Source: Porphyromonadaceae bacterium (GTDB lineage: Bacteria; Bacteroidota; Bacteroidia; Bacteroidales; Dysgonomonadaceae). From it: DNA of 64,000 nucleotides. Where the stretch lies: NCBI GenBank assembly GCA_021372865.1, contig JAJFTO010000003.1, positions 34,201-98,200 on the forward strand, written 5' to 3'. Of the stretch, positions 19,904 through 29,734 are shown one piece after another. Both the position numbers and the translations under genes were made by a program. Each line of letters starts with the position of its first letter. Positions within the stretch are counted from its first letter, which is position 1. Below the pieces are notes generated by a model. That model did not search any database. It saw only the letters and a program-made list of their open reading frames with translations, and was not told the DNA's origin.

Positions 19904-20992
19904 ATGGCGACAAAAGAAGATTTGGATGAATTTGATTTTTTACCGGAAGACGACGATCTGTTGACGGAGGAGATACCGGAACAAGATCAAAAATATGAAC
20001 ATTACCGATTTGTAGCCGACAAGGGGCAAAATCTGCTACGCATCGATAAGTTTTTATCCGTGCGGATCGAAGGAATCTCACGAAACAGAATCCAGCAGGC
20101 AGCCGAAGCGGACTGCATCCTGGTGAACGGAGTGCCTGTAAAATCAAACTACCGGGTAAAACCGCTCGACGTGATCTCCATCGTGATGGATTGGCCGCGG
20201 CATGAGCTGGAGATACTTCCCGAAGACATACCCCTGAATATTGTATATGAAGACGATGCCCTGATGGTAGTTAACAAACCGGCAGGCATGGTGGTCCACC
20301 CCGGCCACGGCAATTACACCGGCACACTGGTCAACGCTGTCGCCTTTCACCTGAAGCAGGATGCTTTCAGAGACATGGAGGATCCCAGGCTGGGACTGGT
20401 CCACAGAATCGACAAAGATACCTCGGGCCTGCTACTGGTGGCAAAAACACCGGAAGCAAAGACCAAACTTTCAGCCCAATTCTTCCGGAAAGAAACCAAA
20501 CGGCTCTATGTAGCCCTGGTATGGGGAAATGTGGCTGAGAACAACGGTACCATCGAAGGCAATATAGGACGTGACCCCCGGGATCGCATGGTCATGCGTG
20601 TCTTCCCCGATGGCGACCAAGGCAAGACAGCCGTCACCCACTACACCGTACTGGAACGTTTCGGGTATGTCACCCTGGTACAATGTCGCCTCGAGACCGG
20701 CCGTACCCATCAAATCAGGGTTCACATGAAATACCTGGGGCATCCGCTGTTCAACGACGAACGTTACGGAGGTAACGAGATACTGCGGGGGACTCATTTC
20801 GCAAAGTACAAACAATTTGTCTACAATTGTTTTGCCCTTTGTCCGCGCCAGTGCCTGCATGCCCGCACCCTTGGATTTGTGCATCCGGTAACCGGTGAGG
20901 AGCTTTATTTCGATAGTGACATACCGGGCGACATGCAGGATGTAATAGAACGATGGCGTACTTACACAGCCTCGAGAGAACAAATGGAGTGA
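19904..20992 (+). CDS. rluD: RluA/RluD family 23S rRNA pseudouridine synthase
   Basis: A 362-residue protein with an acidic N-terminal extension (about 35 residues), an S4 RNA-binding domain (RIDKFLSVRIEGISRNRIQQ, about residues 45-100) and the synthase domain. The catalytic Asp is D170 in LVHRIDKDTSGLLL. GRTHQIRVHMKYLGHPLFND is the conserved late motif. It isomerises specific uridines in 23S rRNA. Assignment to the RluD subfamily is by overall likeness; RluA/RluC are alternatives. Confidence 0.88.
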   Translation: MATKEDLDEFDFLPEDDDLLTEEIPEQDQKYEHYRFVADKGQNLLRIDKFLSVRIEGISRNRIQQAAEADCILVNGVPVKSNYRVKPLDVISIVMDWPRHELEILPEDIPLNIVYEDDALMVVNKPAGMVVHPGHGNYTGTLVNAVAFHLKQDAFRDMEDPRLGLVHRIDKDTSGLLLVAKTPEAKTKLSAQFFRKETKRLYVALVWGNVAENNGTIEGNIGRDPRDRMVMRVFPDGDQGKTAVTHYTVLERFGYVTLVQCRLETGRTHQIRVHMKYLGHPLFNDERYGGNEILRGTHFAKYKQFVYNCFALCPRQCLHARTLGFVHPVTGEELYFDSDIPGDMQDVIERWRTYTASREQME

Positions 20993-21013
20993 AAATTAAA
21001 CATAAAAGATCGT

Positions 21014-22009
21014 ATGAAAAAAAATATAGCCGTCGTGTGGGGCGGATATTCCTCGGAAAAAGTAATTTCTGAAAAAAGTGCCGCCGGCATCTATTCCTTT
21101 CTCGACAAGAAAAAATACAACGTCTCCAAGGTAAAGATCGGCCGCACATCATGGGAGGCTGAATATCAGGGTGAATATATTCCCGTCAATAAAAATGATT
21201 TCAGTTTCATGGTAAACGGACAAACAGTCCGTTTTGACTTTGCCTACATCACCATTCACGGTACACCGGGTGAAGACGGCTCGCTGCAGGGTTACTTCGA
21301 CATGCTGGCCATTCCTTATTCCAACTGCGGAGTACTGGCATCGGCGCTCACATTTAACAAGTTCACCTGCAACCATTTCCTCAAAAGTTTCGGCATCAAT
21401 GTGGCGGATTCGGTGATCCTAAGAGAAAATGACACGTTACACCCCAGTGAAATCATTTCCCGTTTAGGTTTGCCACTTTTTGTGAAACCCAATGTGGGAG
21501 GATCGAGTTTCGCCACCACCAAGGTAAAGGAGGAGAATCAACTGGAGAAAGCTGTCAAAGATGCCTTTCGGGAGGCACCGGAGGTAATTATCGAAAGCTT
21601 CATTGCAGGAACAGAAGTAACCTGCGGTTGCTTTAAAACCGACCTTGGATTTACTGCGCTGCCGCTGACTGAGGTGGTGACTACCAACGAATTTTTCGAT
21701 TTTAATGCCAAATACAACGGACAGGTAGAAGAGATTACACCTGCACGGATATCCGAGGCGCTTACACGGACCATTCAGCAGGAAACCGAAAAAATCTACC
21801 GGCTGATCGGTGCAAAAGGAATCATCCGTGCCGACTACATTATTTCGGACAACAAACCGGTCCTGCTGGAAGTAAATACCACACCCGGGATGACCGCCAC
21901 CAGTTTTATTCCGCAGCAGGTGGCTGCGGCGGGGTTTACAATGACGGAGATCCTCTCAGAGATCATTGAAACAGAATACCACAAGTCCAAGAGTCCAGAT
22001 CTTGCTTAA
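21014..22009 (+). CDS. ddl: D-alanine--D-alanine ligase
   Basis: A 331-residue ATP-grasp ligase joining two D-Ala for peptidoglycan. Motifs are AVVWGGYSSEKVISEKSA, the HGTPGEDGSLQG loop, LFVKPNVGGSSFATTKV, and the C-terminal ADYIISDNKPVLLEVNTTPG. It is cytosolic. It lies 21 bases after rluD and 14 bases before the acyltransferase gene in one operon. Confidence 0.95.
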   Translation: MKKNIAVVWGGYSSEKVISEKSAAGIYSFLDKKKYNVSKVKIGRTSWEAEYQGEYIPVNKNDFSFMVNGQTVRFDFAYITIHGTPGEDGSLQGYFDMLAIPYSNCGVLASALTFNKFTCNHFLKSFGINVADSVILRENDTLHPSEIISRLGLPLFVKPNVGGSSFATTKVKEENQLEKAVKDAFREAPEVIIESFIAGTEVTCGCFKTDLGFTALPLTEVVTTNEFFDFNAKYNGQVEEITPARISEALTRTIQQETEKIYRLIGAKGIIRADYIISDNKPVLLEVNTTPGMTATSFIPQQVAAAGFTMTEILSEIIETEYHKSKSPDLA

Positions 22010-22023
22010 CAATAAACCATTTG

Positions 22024-23175
22024 ATGATGGAAACAGCCTCCCTTTTCGATGACATCCGCCCGCTTCTCGACAGTGAAGTGGCAGAAACCATAGCCTCACT
22101 TCTCGACGATCTCTATTTCCGGCGTGCAGTGGAACCATTTGTCAAACCTTTCACCTGGGAACAGTTCTCGTACGCCATGCGTAGCTGTCAATCAAAAGAT
22201 GATTTTCAGCGAAACATCATCTATCCGGTCATGCATAAACTGATAGCACGTACCACCACCGAAATGAACGGTTATGGATGGGAAAACATCAGCGAAAAGA
22301 ACGATTACCTTTTTATATCCAACCATCGCGACATTGTTTTGGACGCTGCTTTTCTGAACATGCTGATGTTCGACAAGGAAAAACCTACCACAGAGATTGC
22401 CATCGGAGACAACCTGTTGATTTATCCCTGGATTGAAAAGCTGGTGCGGCTCAACAAAAGTTTTATTGTAAAACGGGGTGTTTCGGTCCGCCAGATGCTG
22501 GAGGTCTCCACACATCTCTCACGCTACATTCACCATACAATATACGAGCGAAAACAGCCGGTCTGGATAGCCCAGCGGGAAGGGAGGGCAAAAGATTCGG
22601 ACGACAAAACACAGGTGAGCCTGTTAAAGATGCTTACCCTATATGATGTCACCCATCAGCTGGATGCCCTGAAGCAATTGCAGATCGTACCCTTGTCCAT
22701 TTCCTATGAGCTGGATCCCTGTGACTTCCTCAAAGCCAAAGAATTTCAACTTAAGCGGGACAATCCTGACCACAAAAAGAGTAAGGCCGATGATATCGAG
22801 AATATGCTCACTGGGATCATGGGTTTTAAGGGTCATGTACGCTTCCGGTTTGGAAAATGTATCAATCCGATGATTGACAGCCTCCCCGGTGACATTCCCC
22901 GCAATGAACTGCTGGAAAAGGTAGCCGGTATCATCGACAGGGAAATATACAGCAATTATTCATTCTTCCCCTTTAATTATGTGGCATACGACCGAATGAG
23001 CCACACGAAGCAATTTGTAGCAGAATATACCGCAGACGATGAACAGCGGTTCGATGAATATCTGCAGAAACAGATCGGTAAAATTGAAATTTCTGCCAAA
23101 GACGAAAATTTTCTACGGGAAAAATTGATTGAGATGTATGGCAACACCGTCAAAAATAAGCTGCGTACTCACTGA
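22024..23175 (+). CDS. PlsB/PlsC-like glycerol-phosphate acyltransferase family protein
   Basis: A 383-residue protein with an acyltransferase motif FISNHRDIVLDAAFLN near residue 101, followed by FIVKRGVSVRQMLE and IAQREGRAKD, which match motifs II and III of PlsC-type enzymes. The motif is NHRDIVLD, so the acid is one residue further from the His than in canonical HX4D, or the HRD Asp is used. It probably acylates a lysophospholipid or ornithine-type lipid at the membrane. Start codon is ATG at 22024 (TTG just before). It is the last but one gene of the PASTA-rluD-ddl operon. Confidence 0.82.
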   Translation: MMETASLFDDIRPLLDSEVAETIASLLDDLYFRRAVEPFVKPFTWEQFSYAMRSCQSKDDFQRNIIYPVMHKLIARTTTEMNGYGWENISEKNDYLFISNHRDIVLDAAFLNMLMFDKEKPTTEIAIGDNLLIYPWIEKLVRLNKSFIVKRGVSVRQMLEVSTHLSRYIHHTIYERKQPVWIAQREGRAKDSDDKTQVSLLKMLTLYDVTHQLDALKQLQIVPLSISYELDPCDFLKAKEFQLKRDNPDHKKSKADDIENMLTGIMGFKGHVRFRFGKCINPMIDSLPGDIPRNELLEKVAGIIDREIYSNYSFFPFNYVAYDRMSHTKQFVAEYTADDEQRFDEYLQKQIGKIEISAKDENFLREKLIEMYGNTVKNKLRTH

Positions 23176-23188
23176 AACAATTGTCTGA

Positions 23189-23794
23189 ATGAAAAATTTC
23201 CTTCTCTTTTGGATCGTTTTACTTTTGCTGTCGGTTGCCGGCTGTGAAGAGGAACCAAAACGACTGGATGATTACTTTGTAGATTTTGCTACGGTGAAAA
23301 AGAATGGCAGTAGTTATCGGTTTCAACTGGATAACGGGCGATTGCTGATTCCACGCGAAACAGATTATTCGGGGCAGGAAGGACAACGGGTGATTCTAAA
23401 TTATGTATTTCTGCAGGGTGATACCGTGAAGATTCAATCAGCCGGTAATATCCTGACCGGCGTTGTGCAGGCTGAAGGCTTTCCGGAAAAACTGGTAAAA
23501 GATCCGGTGAAGATTCAAAGCATCTGGGTGGGAGGTGATTATCTCAACATGATCATCGAAGCGGAATACCACAGCGAACCGCACAGGGTGGGGCTGCTTC
23601 GCAATGTCTCGTCACCCACTGTCGATCTCTATTTCAGTCACTCCCGGGAGCAAGATCCTCCCGGATATCCGCAAAAAATGTATGCTTCCTTTCTGATCGG
23701 AAGTCTTCGTACTGGGAAAAAACCGCCCATTACCTTCCGGCTTTTTATTCAGACCTACGACGGCCTGCGTGAAATGCCTTTTGTATTGAACTGA
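23189..23794 (+). CDS. NigD-like lipoprotein
   Basis: A 201-residue lipoprotein (signal LLLLSVAGC, lipidation at about C19) with the NigD-like pattern typical of Bacteroidales: an N-terminal strand domain DYFVDFATVKKNGSSYRFQL, then a C-terminal domain with IWVGGDYLNMIIEAEYHSE. The molecular role of the family is unknown. It sits 13 bases after the acyltransferase and ends the operon. Confidence 0.85.
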   Translation: MKNFLLFWIVLLLLSVAGCEEEPKRLDDYFVDFATVKKNGSSYRFQLDNGRLLIPRETDYSGQEGQRVILNYVFLQGDTVKIQSAGNILTGVVQAEGFPEKLVKDPVKIQSIWVGGDYLNMIIEAEYHSEPHRVGLLRNVSSPTVDLYFSHSREQDPPGYPQKMYASFLIGSLRTGKKPPITFRLFIQTYDGLREMPFVLN

Positions 23795-23864
23795 CATCCT
23801 AAACCGCTCACTCTGAACCCAACCCCGCAAACAAAGCCGATCGCTAATGCCTGACCGCTGCTCG

Positions 23865-24722
23865 TTATAACTTTGGAATTGGCGTTTCGTCAATCTTAAA
23901 ATCTATCGGCAACAAACATTTTACATTCACCTTCTCACCGCCATTTTCACCGGGCATCCACTTCGGCATCAGTCCGAGCACCCGTATGGCCTCATCATTG
24001 AGCGACGGATTTAAGCCTTCCACCACTTCAATATTGGAAATCGAACCATTTGCAGAGACAATGAACGAACAGAGTATGCGCCCTTCAATTCCATCACGGA
24101 GCGCTTCACGTGGATACCGGATGTTGTGCGAGATGAATTTGCCCAGTCCCTCTTCGCCGGTCTCATATTGTGGCATCTTATCGACAATGGTATAAATATC
24201 ACTGTTTTCAATGATCTCCGCATCGGTTTTGGCGTACGCTTTCGCAGTAGCAGAGCTGGAAGGTGCGGCGGTTGTTCTCGAAGCCACCTGTGCATTTTTA
24301 TTTAGTTTGAAATACATTGGCACGTATGTTTCAGCGCGCACAATCTCTCCCTTATGCCGTGCAGGGCGCCAGGGAGGCATATTTTGAAGAATGCGCAATG
24401 CCTCCTTGTTCAGGAGCGAATCGGCACGGTGTATAATGTTAAAACCCGAGAGGGACCCATCTTTCTCCACAACAAACGTGTATACCACCAGTCCCTGTGC
24501 ATCACGGGCCACCGCGTCGACAGGATAACTCAGTGTGTTTGCAATAAACCGGTGCATCTCAGCTGTGCCACCTGTGTACATGGGAAGAATGTCGGGATCT
24601 GTATATACTTTTTCACTGTTCGATACCGGCGCATCCTGCGCCATGGTAAATGATGCTGTACCGGTCAATATTTCAAAAATAACACAAAGTACCGATACAC
24701 TGAAAAATCTGTGTAAGTTCAT
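23865..24722 (-). CDS. energy transducer TonB-like protein with two TonB C-terminal domains
   Basis: A 285-residue protein with an N-terminal signal or anchor segment followed by two tandem TonB C-terminal domains. The first (about residues 55-135) has LSYPVDAVARDAQGLVVYTF and ends MPPWRPARHKGE. The second (about residues 190-280) has IRYPREALRDGIEGRILCSF and ends MPKWMPGENGGE. The proline-rich spacer of classical TonB is missing. Such periplasmic double-domain proteins are common in Bacteroidota; partner receptors are unknown. Single gene with its own promoter. Confidence 0.88.
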   Translation of the reverse strand: MNLHRFFSVSVLCVIFEILTGTASFTMAQDAPVSNSEKVYTDPDILPMYTGGTAEMHRFIANTLSYPVDAVARDAQGLVVYTFVVEKDGSLSGFNIIHRADSLLNKEALRILQNMPPWRPARHKGEIVRAETYVPMYFKLNKNAQVASRTTAAPSSSATAKAYAKTDAEIIENSDIYTIVDKMPQYETGEEGLGKFISHNIRYPREALRDGIEGRILCSFIVSANGSISNIEVVEGLNPSLNDEAIRVLGLMPKWMPGENGGEKVNVKCLLPIDFKIDETPIPKL

Positions 24723-24760
24723 TTAATAATAATCTGAAAATTATTGTTGCGTTAAGTGTA

Positions 24761-24768
24761 CAAAGATA
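24761..24768 (-). promoter_or_regulatory. -7 box (TATCTTTG) for the double TonB-domain gene
   Basis: TATCTTTG on the minus strand, 38 bases upstream of the ATG at 24722. Confidence 0.6.
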
Positions 24769-24797
24769 CAAAAACCATTTGTTTGCGCAAACCTTAA

Positions 24798-25658
24798 TTA
24801 AAATCCGCTCATTTCACTTCTGTCTGTTCTGGCACTTTCCCACCCGATCATGGCTGTCTTGCGCGTGCTGCCCCACATATAACCGCCAATGGCTCCCGAG
24901 GACTGAATCACCCGATGGCAAGGGATGAGAAAGGAAACAGGGTTGCTGCCGATGGCCGTACCCACGGCCCGGGAAGCGCCGGCATTATCTATCTGCGCGG
25001 CAATGCGCCCGTAAGTCGAAAGTTTTCCCAGGGGTATCTTCAAAAGAGCCTCCCATACTTTCAACTGAAAAGGAGTACCTTTCAGATGTAATTTTATATC
25101 AGACAGATTACCCGGTTTCATTTGAAAGATGGAGAGTGCATTTTGCTGCAGCAAATCCTGCTTACGCTGAAAAAGTGCACTGGGAAACTGTTTCTCCAAA
25201 TGACCGTACGCTTCCGTCTCGTCATCGACAAAGGCCAGGTAACAAATTCCTTTTGGGGTGGAAGCCACAATTAAATTTCCAAAGGGGCTGTCGGCAAAGC
25301 TGTAGTTTATCACAAGATTCCTGCCTCCGTTTTTGTAATCGGCCGGCGTCATCCCCTCTATGTGAATGAAAAGATCGTGCAGCCGCCCGGTACCGGAAAG
25401 CCCTGTTTCAAATGCGGCATCAAAAAGGGTGACCTGCTGTTCTTTCAACAGTTGTTTGGCATGCTCCAGGCTGATATACTGCAGAAACTTTTTGGGGGTG
25501 GTACCTGCCCAATCGCTGAACAAGCGCTGAAAGTGGAAAGGACTCAGGTGAATATGTGCGGCTACCTCGTCAAGACCTGGCTGTCTTTTAAAGTTGTTTC
25601 GGATATATTCGATTGCTTCTGCAATCCGGTAATAATTCTGTTGATCCTGATTTTTCAC
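24798..25658 (-). CDS. Ada-like AraC regulator / methylated-DNA cysteine methyltransferase
   Basis: A 286-residue fusion: an N-terminal AraC-type HTH (HLSPFHFQRLFSDWAGTTPKKF), a ribonuclease-H-like methylguanine-methyltransferase N-domain, and the C-terminal domain with the active-site motif IPCHRV followed by GGYMWG. The Cys takes methyl from O6-methylguanine in a suicide reaction. The N-terminal zinc/phosphotriester-repair domain of E. coli Ada is absent. I placed the start at GTG 25658 (MKNQDQQNYYR), where family similarity begins; an upstream TTG at 25730 would add 24 unlikely residues. Confidence 0.87.
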   Translation of the reverse strand: MKNQDQQNYYRIAEAIEYIRNNFKRQPGLDEVAAHIHLSPFHFQRLFSDWAGTTPKKFLQYISLEHAKQLLKEQQVTLFDAAFETGLSGTGRLHDLFIHIEGMTPADYKNGGRNLVINYSFADSPFGNLIVASTPKGICYLAFVDDETEAYGHLEKQFPSALFQRKQDLLQQNALSIFQMKPGNLSDIKLHLKGTPFQLKVWEALLKIPLGKLSTYGRIAAQIDNAGASRAVGTAIGSNPVSFLIPCHRVIQSSGAIGGYMWGSTRKTAMIGWESARTDRSEMSGF

Positions 25659-25829
25659 TGTTTTCGTTTTTTTGCAAAAATCCGAAAAATATCGTTTCCA
25701 AAAAATCCGAAAGTTGCGCTGTTTTAGCAATAAAGAATGAAAACAGGCGACTGGGGGGATTTTTCACAAATATAACATCTATATTTCATAAGTCATGAAA
25801 AAAAATATCATAATATCACTGAAAAAACG

Positions 25830-25837
25830 TACCTTTG
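25830..25837 (+). promoter_or_regulatory. -7 box (TACCTTTG) for typA
   Basis: TACCTTTG lies 22 bases before the ATG at 25859; a short leader follows. Confidence 0.65.
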
Positions 25838-25858
25838 CGGCCTAAAAAGATTGTTTTC

Positions 25859-27661
25859 ATGCAAAATATCCGAAATATTGCCATCATCGCCCACGTGGAT
25901 CATGGTAAAACCACGCTGGTGGACAAAATGTTGATGGCAGGCCACCTTTTCCGTGACGACAAACAGACCGAAGACCTCATTCTCGACAACAACGATCTGG
26001 AAAGGGAGCGCGGCATCACCATCCTCTCAAAGAATGTCTCCATACGCTATAACGACACCAAAATAAATATTATTGATACGCCGGGGCATGCCGATTTTGG
26101 CGGTGAGGTGGAAAGGGTGCTCAACATGGCCGACGGATGCTTGCTGGTGGTCGACGCGTTCGAGGGACCCATGCCGCAAACCCGTTTTGTACTGCAGAAA
26201 GCGCTGGAGATCGGGCTGAAGCCCATCCTGGTGATCAATAAAGTGGACAAGCCGAACTGTCGCCCCGAAGAGGTACAGGAAGAGGTGTTCGACCTGATGT
26301 TCAGCCTCAACGCCACCGAAGAACAGCTCGATTTCCCCACCATCTATGGCTCGGCCAAGCAAGGTTGGATGTCAGGAGACTGGAAAAAGCCCTCCGACAA
26401 CATCATTCCGCTGCTCGATGCCATCATCAAATACATTCCTGCACCAAAAATCCTGGAGGGTACACCCCAGATGCTGATCACTTCCCTCGACTATTCAAAC
26501 TATGTGGGACGCATCGCAGTAGGTCGTGTACATCGCGGAGCCATCAGCATCAGTAAGGATTATGCACTTTGCAAACGCGACGGAAGCATCAAAAAGATAC
26601 GTATCAAGGAGGTAGACGTGTTTGAGGGCCTGGGCAGGTCAAAAGTGGATGAAGTAACCTCCGGCGACATCTGTGCACTTGTGGGGATTGAAGGATTTGA
26701 AATTGGCGACAGCGTCACCGACCTGGAAAAGCCGGAACCGCTTGATCCCATCGCCATCGATGAACCCACCATGTCGATGCTGTTCACCATCAACAATTCA
26801 CCTTTCTACGGACAGGACGGTAAATATGTCACTTCTAGACATATCTATGAGCGGTTAATGCGCGAGCTCGACAAGAATCTGGCACTGCGCGTGGAGGAAA
26901 CCAACAGTTCCGACTCCTGGATTGTGTACGGGCGCGGCGTACTGCATCTCTCGGTACTGATAGAAACCATGCGCCGCGAAGGGTATGAGCTGCAGGTAGG
27001 CCAGCCACAGGTAATCATCAAGGAGATAGGCGGAGAAAAATATGAACCGGTGGAGCAACTTACAGTGAACCTCCCCGAAGAGTCGGCCAGCAAAATCATC
27101 GACGTCATCACCCGCCGAAGAGGAGAACTGCTTACCATGGAAAATAAGGGCGACCGGATGCACATGGAATTTAACATTCCATCGCGCGGAATCATCGGCC
27201 TGAACAACATCGTACTCACCCTTTCTGCCGGAGAAGCCATCATGGCACATCGCTTTCTTGAGTTTCAGCCCTGGAAGGGAACCATCGAAAAAAGGCTCAA
27301 CGGCTCCATCATCGCCGGTGAATCGGGCAATGCCTATGCCTATGCACTGGATAAACTGCAGGACCGGGGCCGCTTTTTCATTGAACCGCAAACCGATGTT
27401 TACGCCGGCCAGGTGGTGGGAGAACATAGCAAGGAGGGCGACCTGGTGGTGAATGTCACCAAATCGAAGAAGCTCACCAACGTGCGCGCATCGGGTACCG
27501 ACGACAAGGCACAGCTGGCTCCTCCAGTAATATTCAGTTTGGAAGAGGCCCTGGAATATATCAAGGAAGATGAATATGTGGAAGTGACTCCCAAGTCTAT
27601 GCGTATCAGAAAGATACTGCTCGATGAGAACGACCGCAAAAGGATCGCCAAAAGAGGATAA
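25859..27661 (+). CDS. typA: ribosome-associated translational GTPase TypA/BipA
   Basis: A 600-residue GTPase. G1 is [10 protein letters not shown], the switch region RERGITI, G3 [11 protein letters not shown], and G4 NKVDKP. Domains II-V follow, with the BipA-specific C-terminal domain ([18 protein letters not shown]). It binds the 70S ribosome in an EF-G-like position and supports ribosome assembly or stress growth. Length matches the family. It converges with folE across about 40 bases. Confidence 0.97.
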   Translation: MQNIRNIAIIAHVDHGKTTLVDKMLMAGHLFRDDKQTEDLILDNNDLERERGITILSKNVSIRYNDTKINIIDTPGHADFGGEVERVLNMADGCLLVVDAFEGPMPQTRFVLQKALEIGLKPILVINKVDKPNCRPEEVQEEVFDLMFSLNATEEQLDFPTIYGSAKQGWMSGDWKKPSDNIIPLLDAIIKYIPAPKILEGTPQMLITSLDYSNYVGRIAVGRVHRGAISISKDYALCKRDGSIKKIRIKEVDVFEGLGRSKVDEVTSGDICALVGIEGFEIGDSVTDLEKPEPLDPIAIDEPTMSMLFTINNSPFYGQDGKYVTSRHIYERLMRELDKNLALRVEETNSSDSWIVYGRGVLHLSVLIETMRREGYELQVGQPQVIIKEIGGEKYEPVEQLTVNLPEESASKIIDVITRRRGELLTMENKGDRMHMEFNIPSRGIIGLNNIVLTLSAGEAIMAHRFLEFQPWKGTIEKRLNGSIIAGESGNAYAYALDKLQDRGRFFIEPQTDVYAGQVVGEHSKEGDLVVNVTKSKKLTNVRASGTDDKAQLAPPVIFSLEEALEYIKEDEYVEVTPKSMRIRKILLDENDRKRIAKRG

Positions 27662-27701
27662 AAAAATTCCCCGCTGCTTACTTAATCAGCCAGCCGCTTA
27701 C

Positions 27702-28277
27702 TTATTTCTTAATCAGATTGATAAATTCTTCACGGGTTTTCTGTTCGCGGAAAACACCGGTAAAGTCGGAGGTCGTGGTAATGGAATTTTGTTTTTCCAC
27801 ACCGCGCATCTGCATGCACATGTGCTGCGCTTCAATCACCACCATCACTCCCATAGGGTTTAGCGTCTTCTGAATACAATCTTTTATTTGTGTTGTGAGG
27901 CGTTCCTGTACCTGCAGTCTGTGTGCAAACACATCCACCACGCGTGCAATCTTACTCAGTCCGGTAATATATCCATCAGGGATATATGCTACGTGCGCTT
28001 TTCCGAAGAATGGCAACATGTGATGTTCGCAGAGTGAAAAAATATCGATGTCTTTCACGATCACCATCTGTCGGTAATTTTCTTTGAACAGCGCTGCACG
28101 GAGAATCTCTTCGGGATCCTGCCAGTAACCTCTTGTCAAATGCTGCATAGCCTTTGCCACACGGTCGGGTGTTTTTATCAGCCCCTCGCGTTGTATATCC
28201 TCACCCAGCAGCGAGAGGATATCGTTCATGTGACCTGCAATGGCCGATTTATTTTGCTCTAATTCTTCTGAGGACAT
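27702..28277 (-). CDS. folE: GTP cyclohydrolase I
   Basis: A 191-residue enzyme converting GTP to dihydroneopterin triphosphate for folate synthesis. The zinc and catalytic motifs are [20 protein letters not shown] and [24 protein letters not shown] is the substrate-binding block. It forms a cytosolic decamer in homologues. The ATG at 28277 follows a TTG in frame. It lies 7 bases after the SPOR gene stop, in one operon. Confidence 0.95.
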   Translation of the reverse strand: MSSEELEQNKSAIAGHMNDILSLLGEDIQREGLIKTPDRVAKAMQHLTRGYWQDPEEILRAALFKENYRQMVIVKDIDIFSLCEHHMLPFFGKAHVAYIPDGYITGLSKIARVVDVFAHRLQVQERLTTQIKDCIQKTLNPMGVMVVIEAQHMCMQMRGVEKQNSITTTSDFTGVFREQKTREEFINLIKK

Positions 28278-28284
28278 CAATATT

Positions 28285-28791
28285 TCAATCTACCGGAACT
28301 CTCACTTCATCTACTACAATATACATCTCCTTACCAAAAGAAGGAAAGGATCTTTTTAATTCTGTCAACACCTTCTGTGCTTCTTCCCGTGTCTTAAAGT
28401 TACCCACACGGAGACGCCAGAAGGGGGAATCGAACAACACCACCGTCTCATATTCCGGGTATGAATTGTTTATCAGACTCTGTTTCCAGTTGGCTTCATT
28501 TTTTGATGTGCGCTGATTGTTACCCGAAAAGGCCTGAATTTTGTATCCCCGCATCTTGTAATACTGAGCGGTACCTTCAGAGTTGGTGTAGACCGTTCTG
28601 GGAGGCGCAATGGTGCGTCCAAGCACCTGACTGATGCTTTCATCTTCATATACCATGACCCTGCCCTTCCCCGGAACCACACTGTTAAGGTCCTGCAGAA
28701 TCTCTTTTTTTTGCGAAGAGGGTTGTGCAGAAATTCCTGATGAAATAAGCAGGAGCAAAAGAACAATTGTATAATGAAATTTATTTTGCAT
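28285..28791 (-). CDS. SPOR domain protein
   Basis: A 168-residue secreted protein with a signal peptide ([12 protein letters not shown]) and a C-terminal SPOR domain (about residues 85-165: [18 protein letters not shown], then [19 protein letters not shown]). SPOR domains bind denuded glycan strands at division sites. It sits between tpiA and folE on the minus strand, a conserved Bacteroidales order. Confidence 0.88.
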   Translation of the reverse strand: MQNKFHYTIVLLLLLISSGISAQPSSQKKEILQDLNSVVPGKGRVMVYEDESISQVLGRTIAPPRTVYTNSEGTAQYYKMRGYKIQAFSGNNQRTSKNEANWKQSLINNSYPEYETVVLFDSPFWRLRVGNFKTREEAQKVLTELKRSFPSFGKEMYIVVDEVRVPVD

Positions 28792-28923
28792 ACTTTTCTA
28801 TTTTAACCGAGAGAGGACCCACAATTTTAACAAAGAGCGGACCCACAATTTCCAAACCGCTGCATCATACATTAAACCAACTCAAAAACTGACAACTTAA
28901 AAGCTGACACAAAGATAACGAAA

Positions 28924-28952
28924 CACCACAGACCCGGAGCGGATCTGTGGTG
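28924..28952 (-). terminator. hairpin downstream of tpiA
   Basis: A perfect 9-bp stem, CACCACAGA (28924-28932) with TCTGTGGTG (28944-28952), 17 bases beyond the tpiA stop. Only a weak T run follows. It may attenuate transcription into the SPOR-folE pair. Confidence 0.6.
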
Positions 28953-28968
28953 AAATTCTGTTAATCTC

Positions 28969-29724
28969 TCAAAAAGCCTCTATGATCGGCATAAATTTAT
29001 CCACGCCCAGCGATGCACCGCCAATCAGTCCGCCATCCACATCGGGATTGGAGAAGAGCTCCTTGGCATTGGAAGCGTTGGCGCTCCCGCCGTACAGGAT
29101 GGAGGTGTTGTCTGCAACTTCCTGGCCATACTTGGCTGCCAGTGTCCGGCGGATGAATGCATGCATCTCCTGAGCCTGGGCTGCTGTAGCGGTCTTACCG
29201 GTTCCAATAGCCCATACCGGTTCGTAGGCAAGTACGATCTTGCCAAAATCTTCGGCAGTGAGATCGAACAACGATGTTTCGATTTGTGACTTTACCACAT
29301 CGAAATGTTTGTTCGCTTCTCTTTCGGCCAACACCTCTCCTATACAGAAGATCGGTGTTAGTCCGTTGGCAAGGGCCAGCAAAACCTTTTCCTTCAATAT
29401 TTCAGCTGTTTCGTGATAATAAGCCCTTCTTTCGCTGTGACCAAGGATCACATATCCAGCACCGGTAGAGGCTACCATCTCTGCCGATACTTCTCCGGTG
29501 TAGGCACCCGATACCTTGTCGGCGCAGTTTTGTGCAGCCACACCTATTTTGTTTTTATCCACGACATTTACCACGCTTGCCAGATGGATGAATGGCGTAC
29601 CGATTATTACGTCACAATTCACCTTTTTGTCTTTCAGCGCTTCGTTTAATGCGGTTGCCAGGGCAACTCCTTCCTGCAGGTTTTTGTTCATTTTCCAGTT
29701 ACCTGCGACAATGTTCTTTCTCAT
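28969..29724 (-). CDS. tpiA: triosephosphate isomerase
   Basis: A 251-residue TIM barrel of glycolysis. Catalytic residues are seen in AGNWKMNKN (Lys), VILGHSERR (His) and [15 protein letters not shown] (Glu), with the phosphate loop YGGSANASN. Length is normal. It lies downstream of the DoxX-like gene with a 10-base gap. Confidence 0.97.
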   Translation of the reverse strand: MRKNIVAGNWKMNKNLQEGVALATALNEALKDKKVNCDVIIGTPFIHLASVVNVVDKNKIGVAAQNCADKVSGAYTGEVSAEMVASTGAGYVILGHSERRAYYHETAEILKEKVLLALANGLTPIFCIGEVLAEREANKHFDVVKSQIETSLFDLTAEDFGKIVLAYEPVWAIGTGKTATAAQAQEMHAFIRRTLAAKYGQEVADNTSILYGGSANASNAKELFSNPDVDGGLIGGASLGVDKFMPIIEAF

Positions 29725-29734
29725 AAAAAAATCT

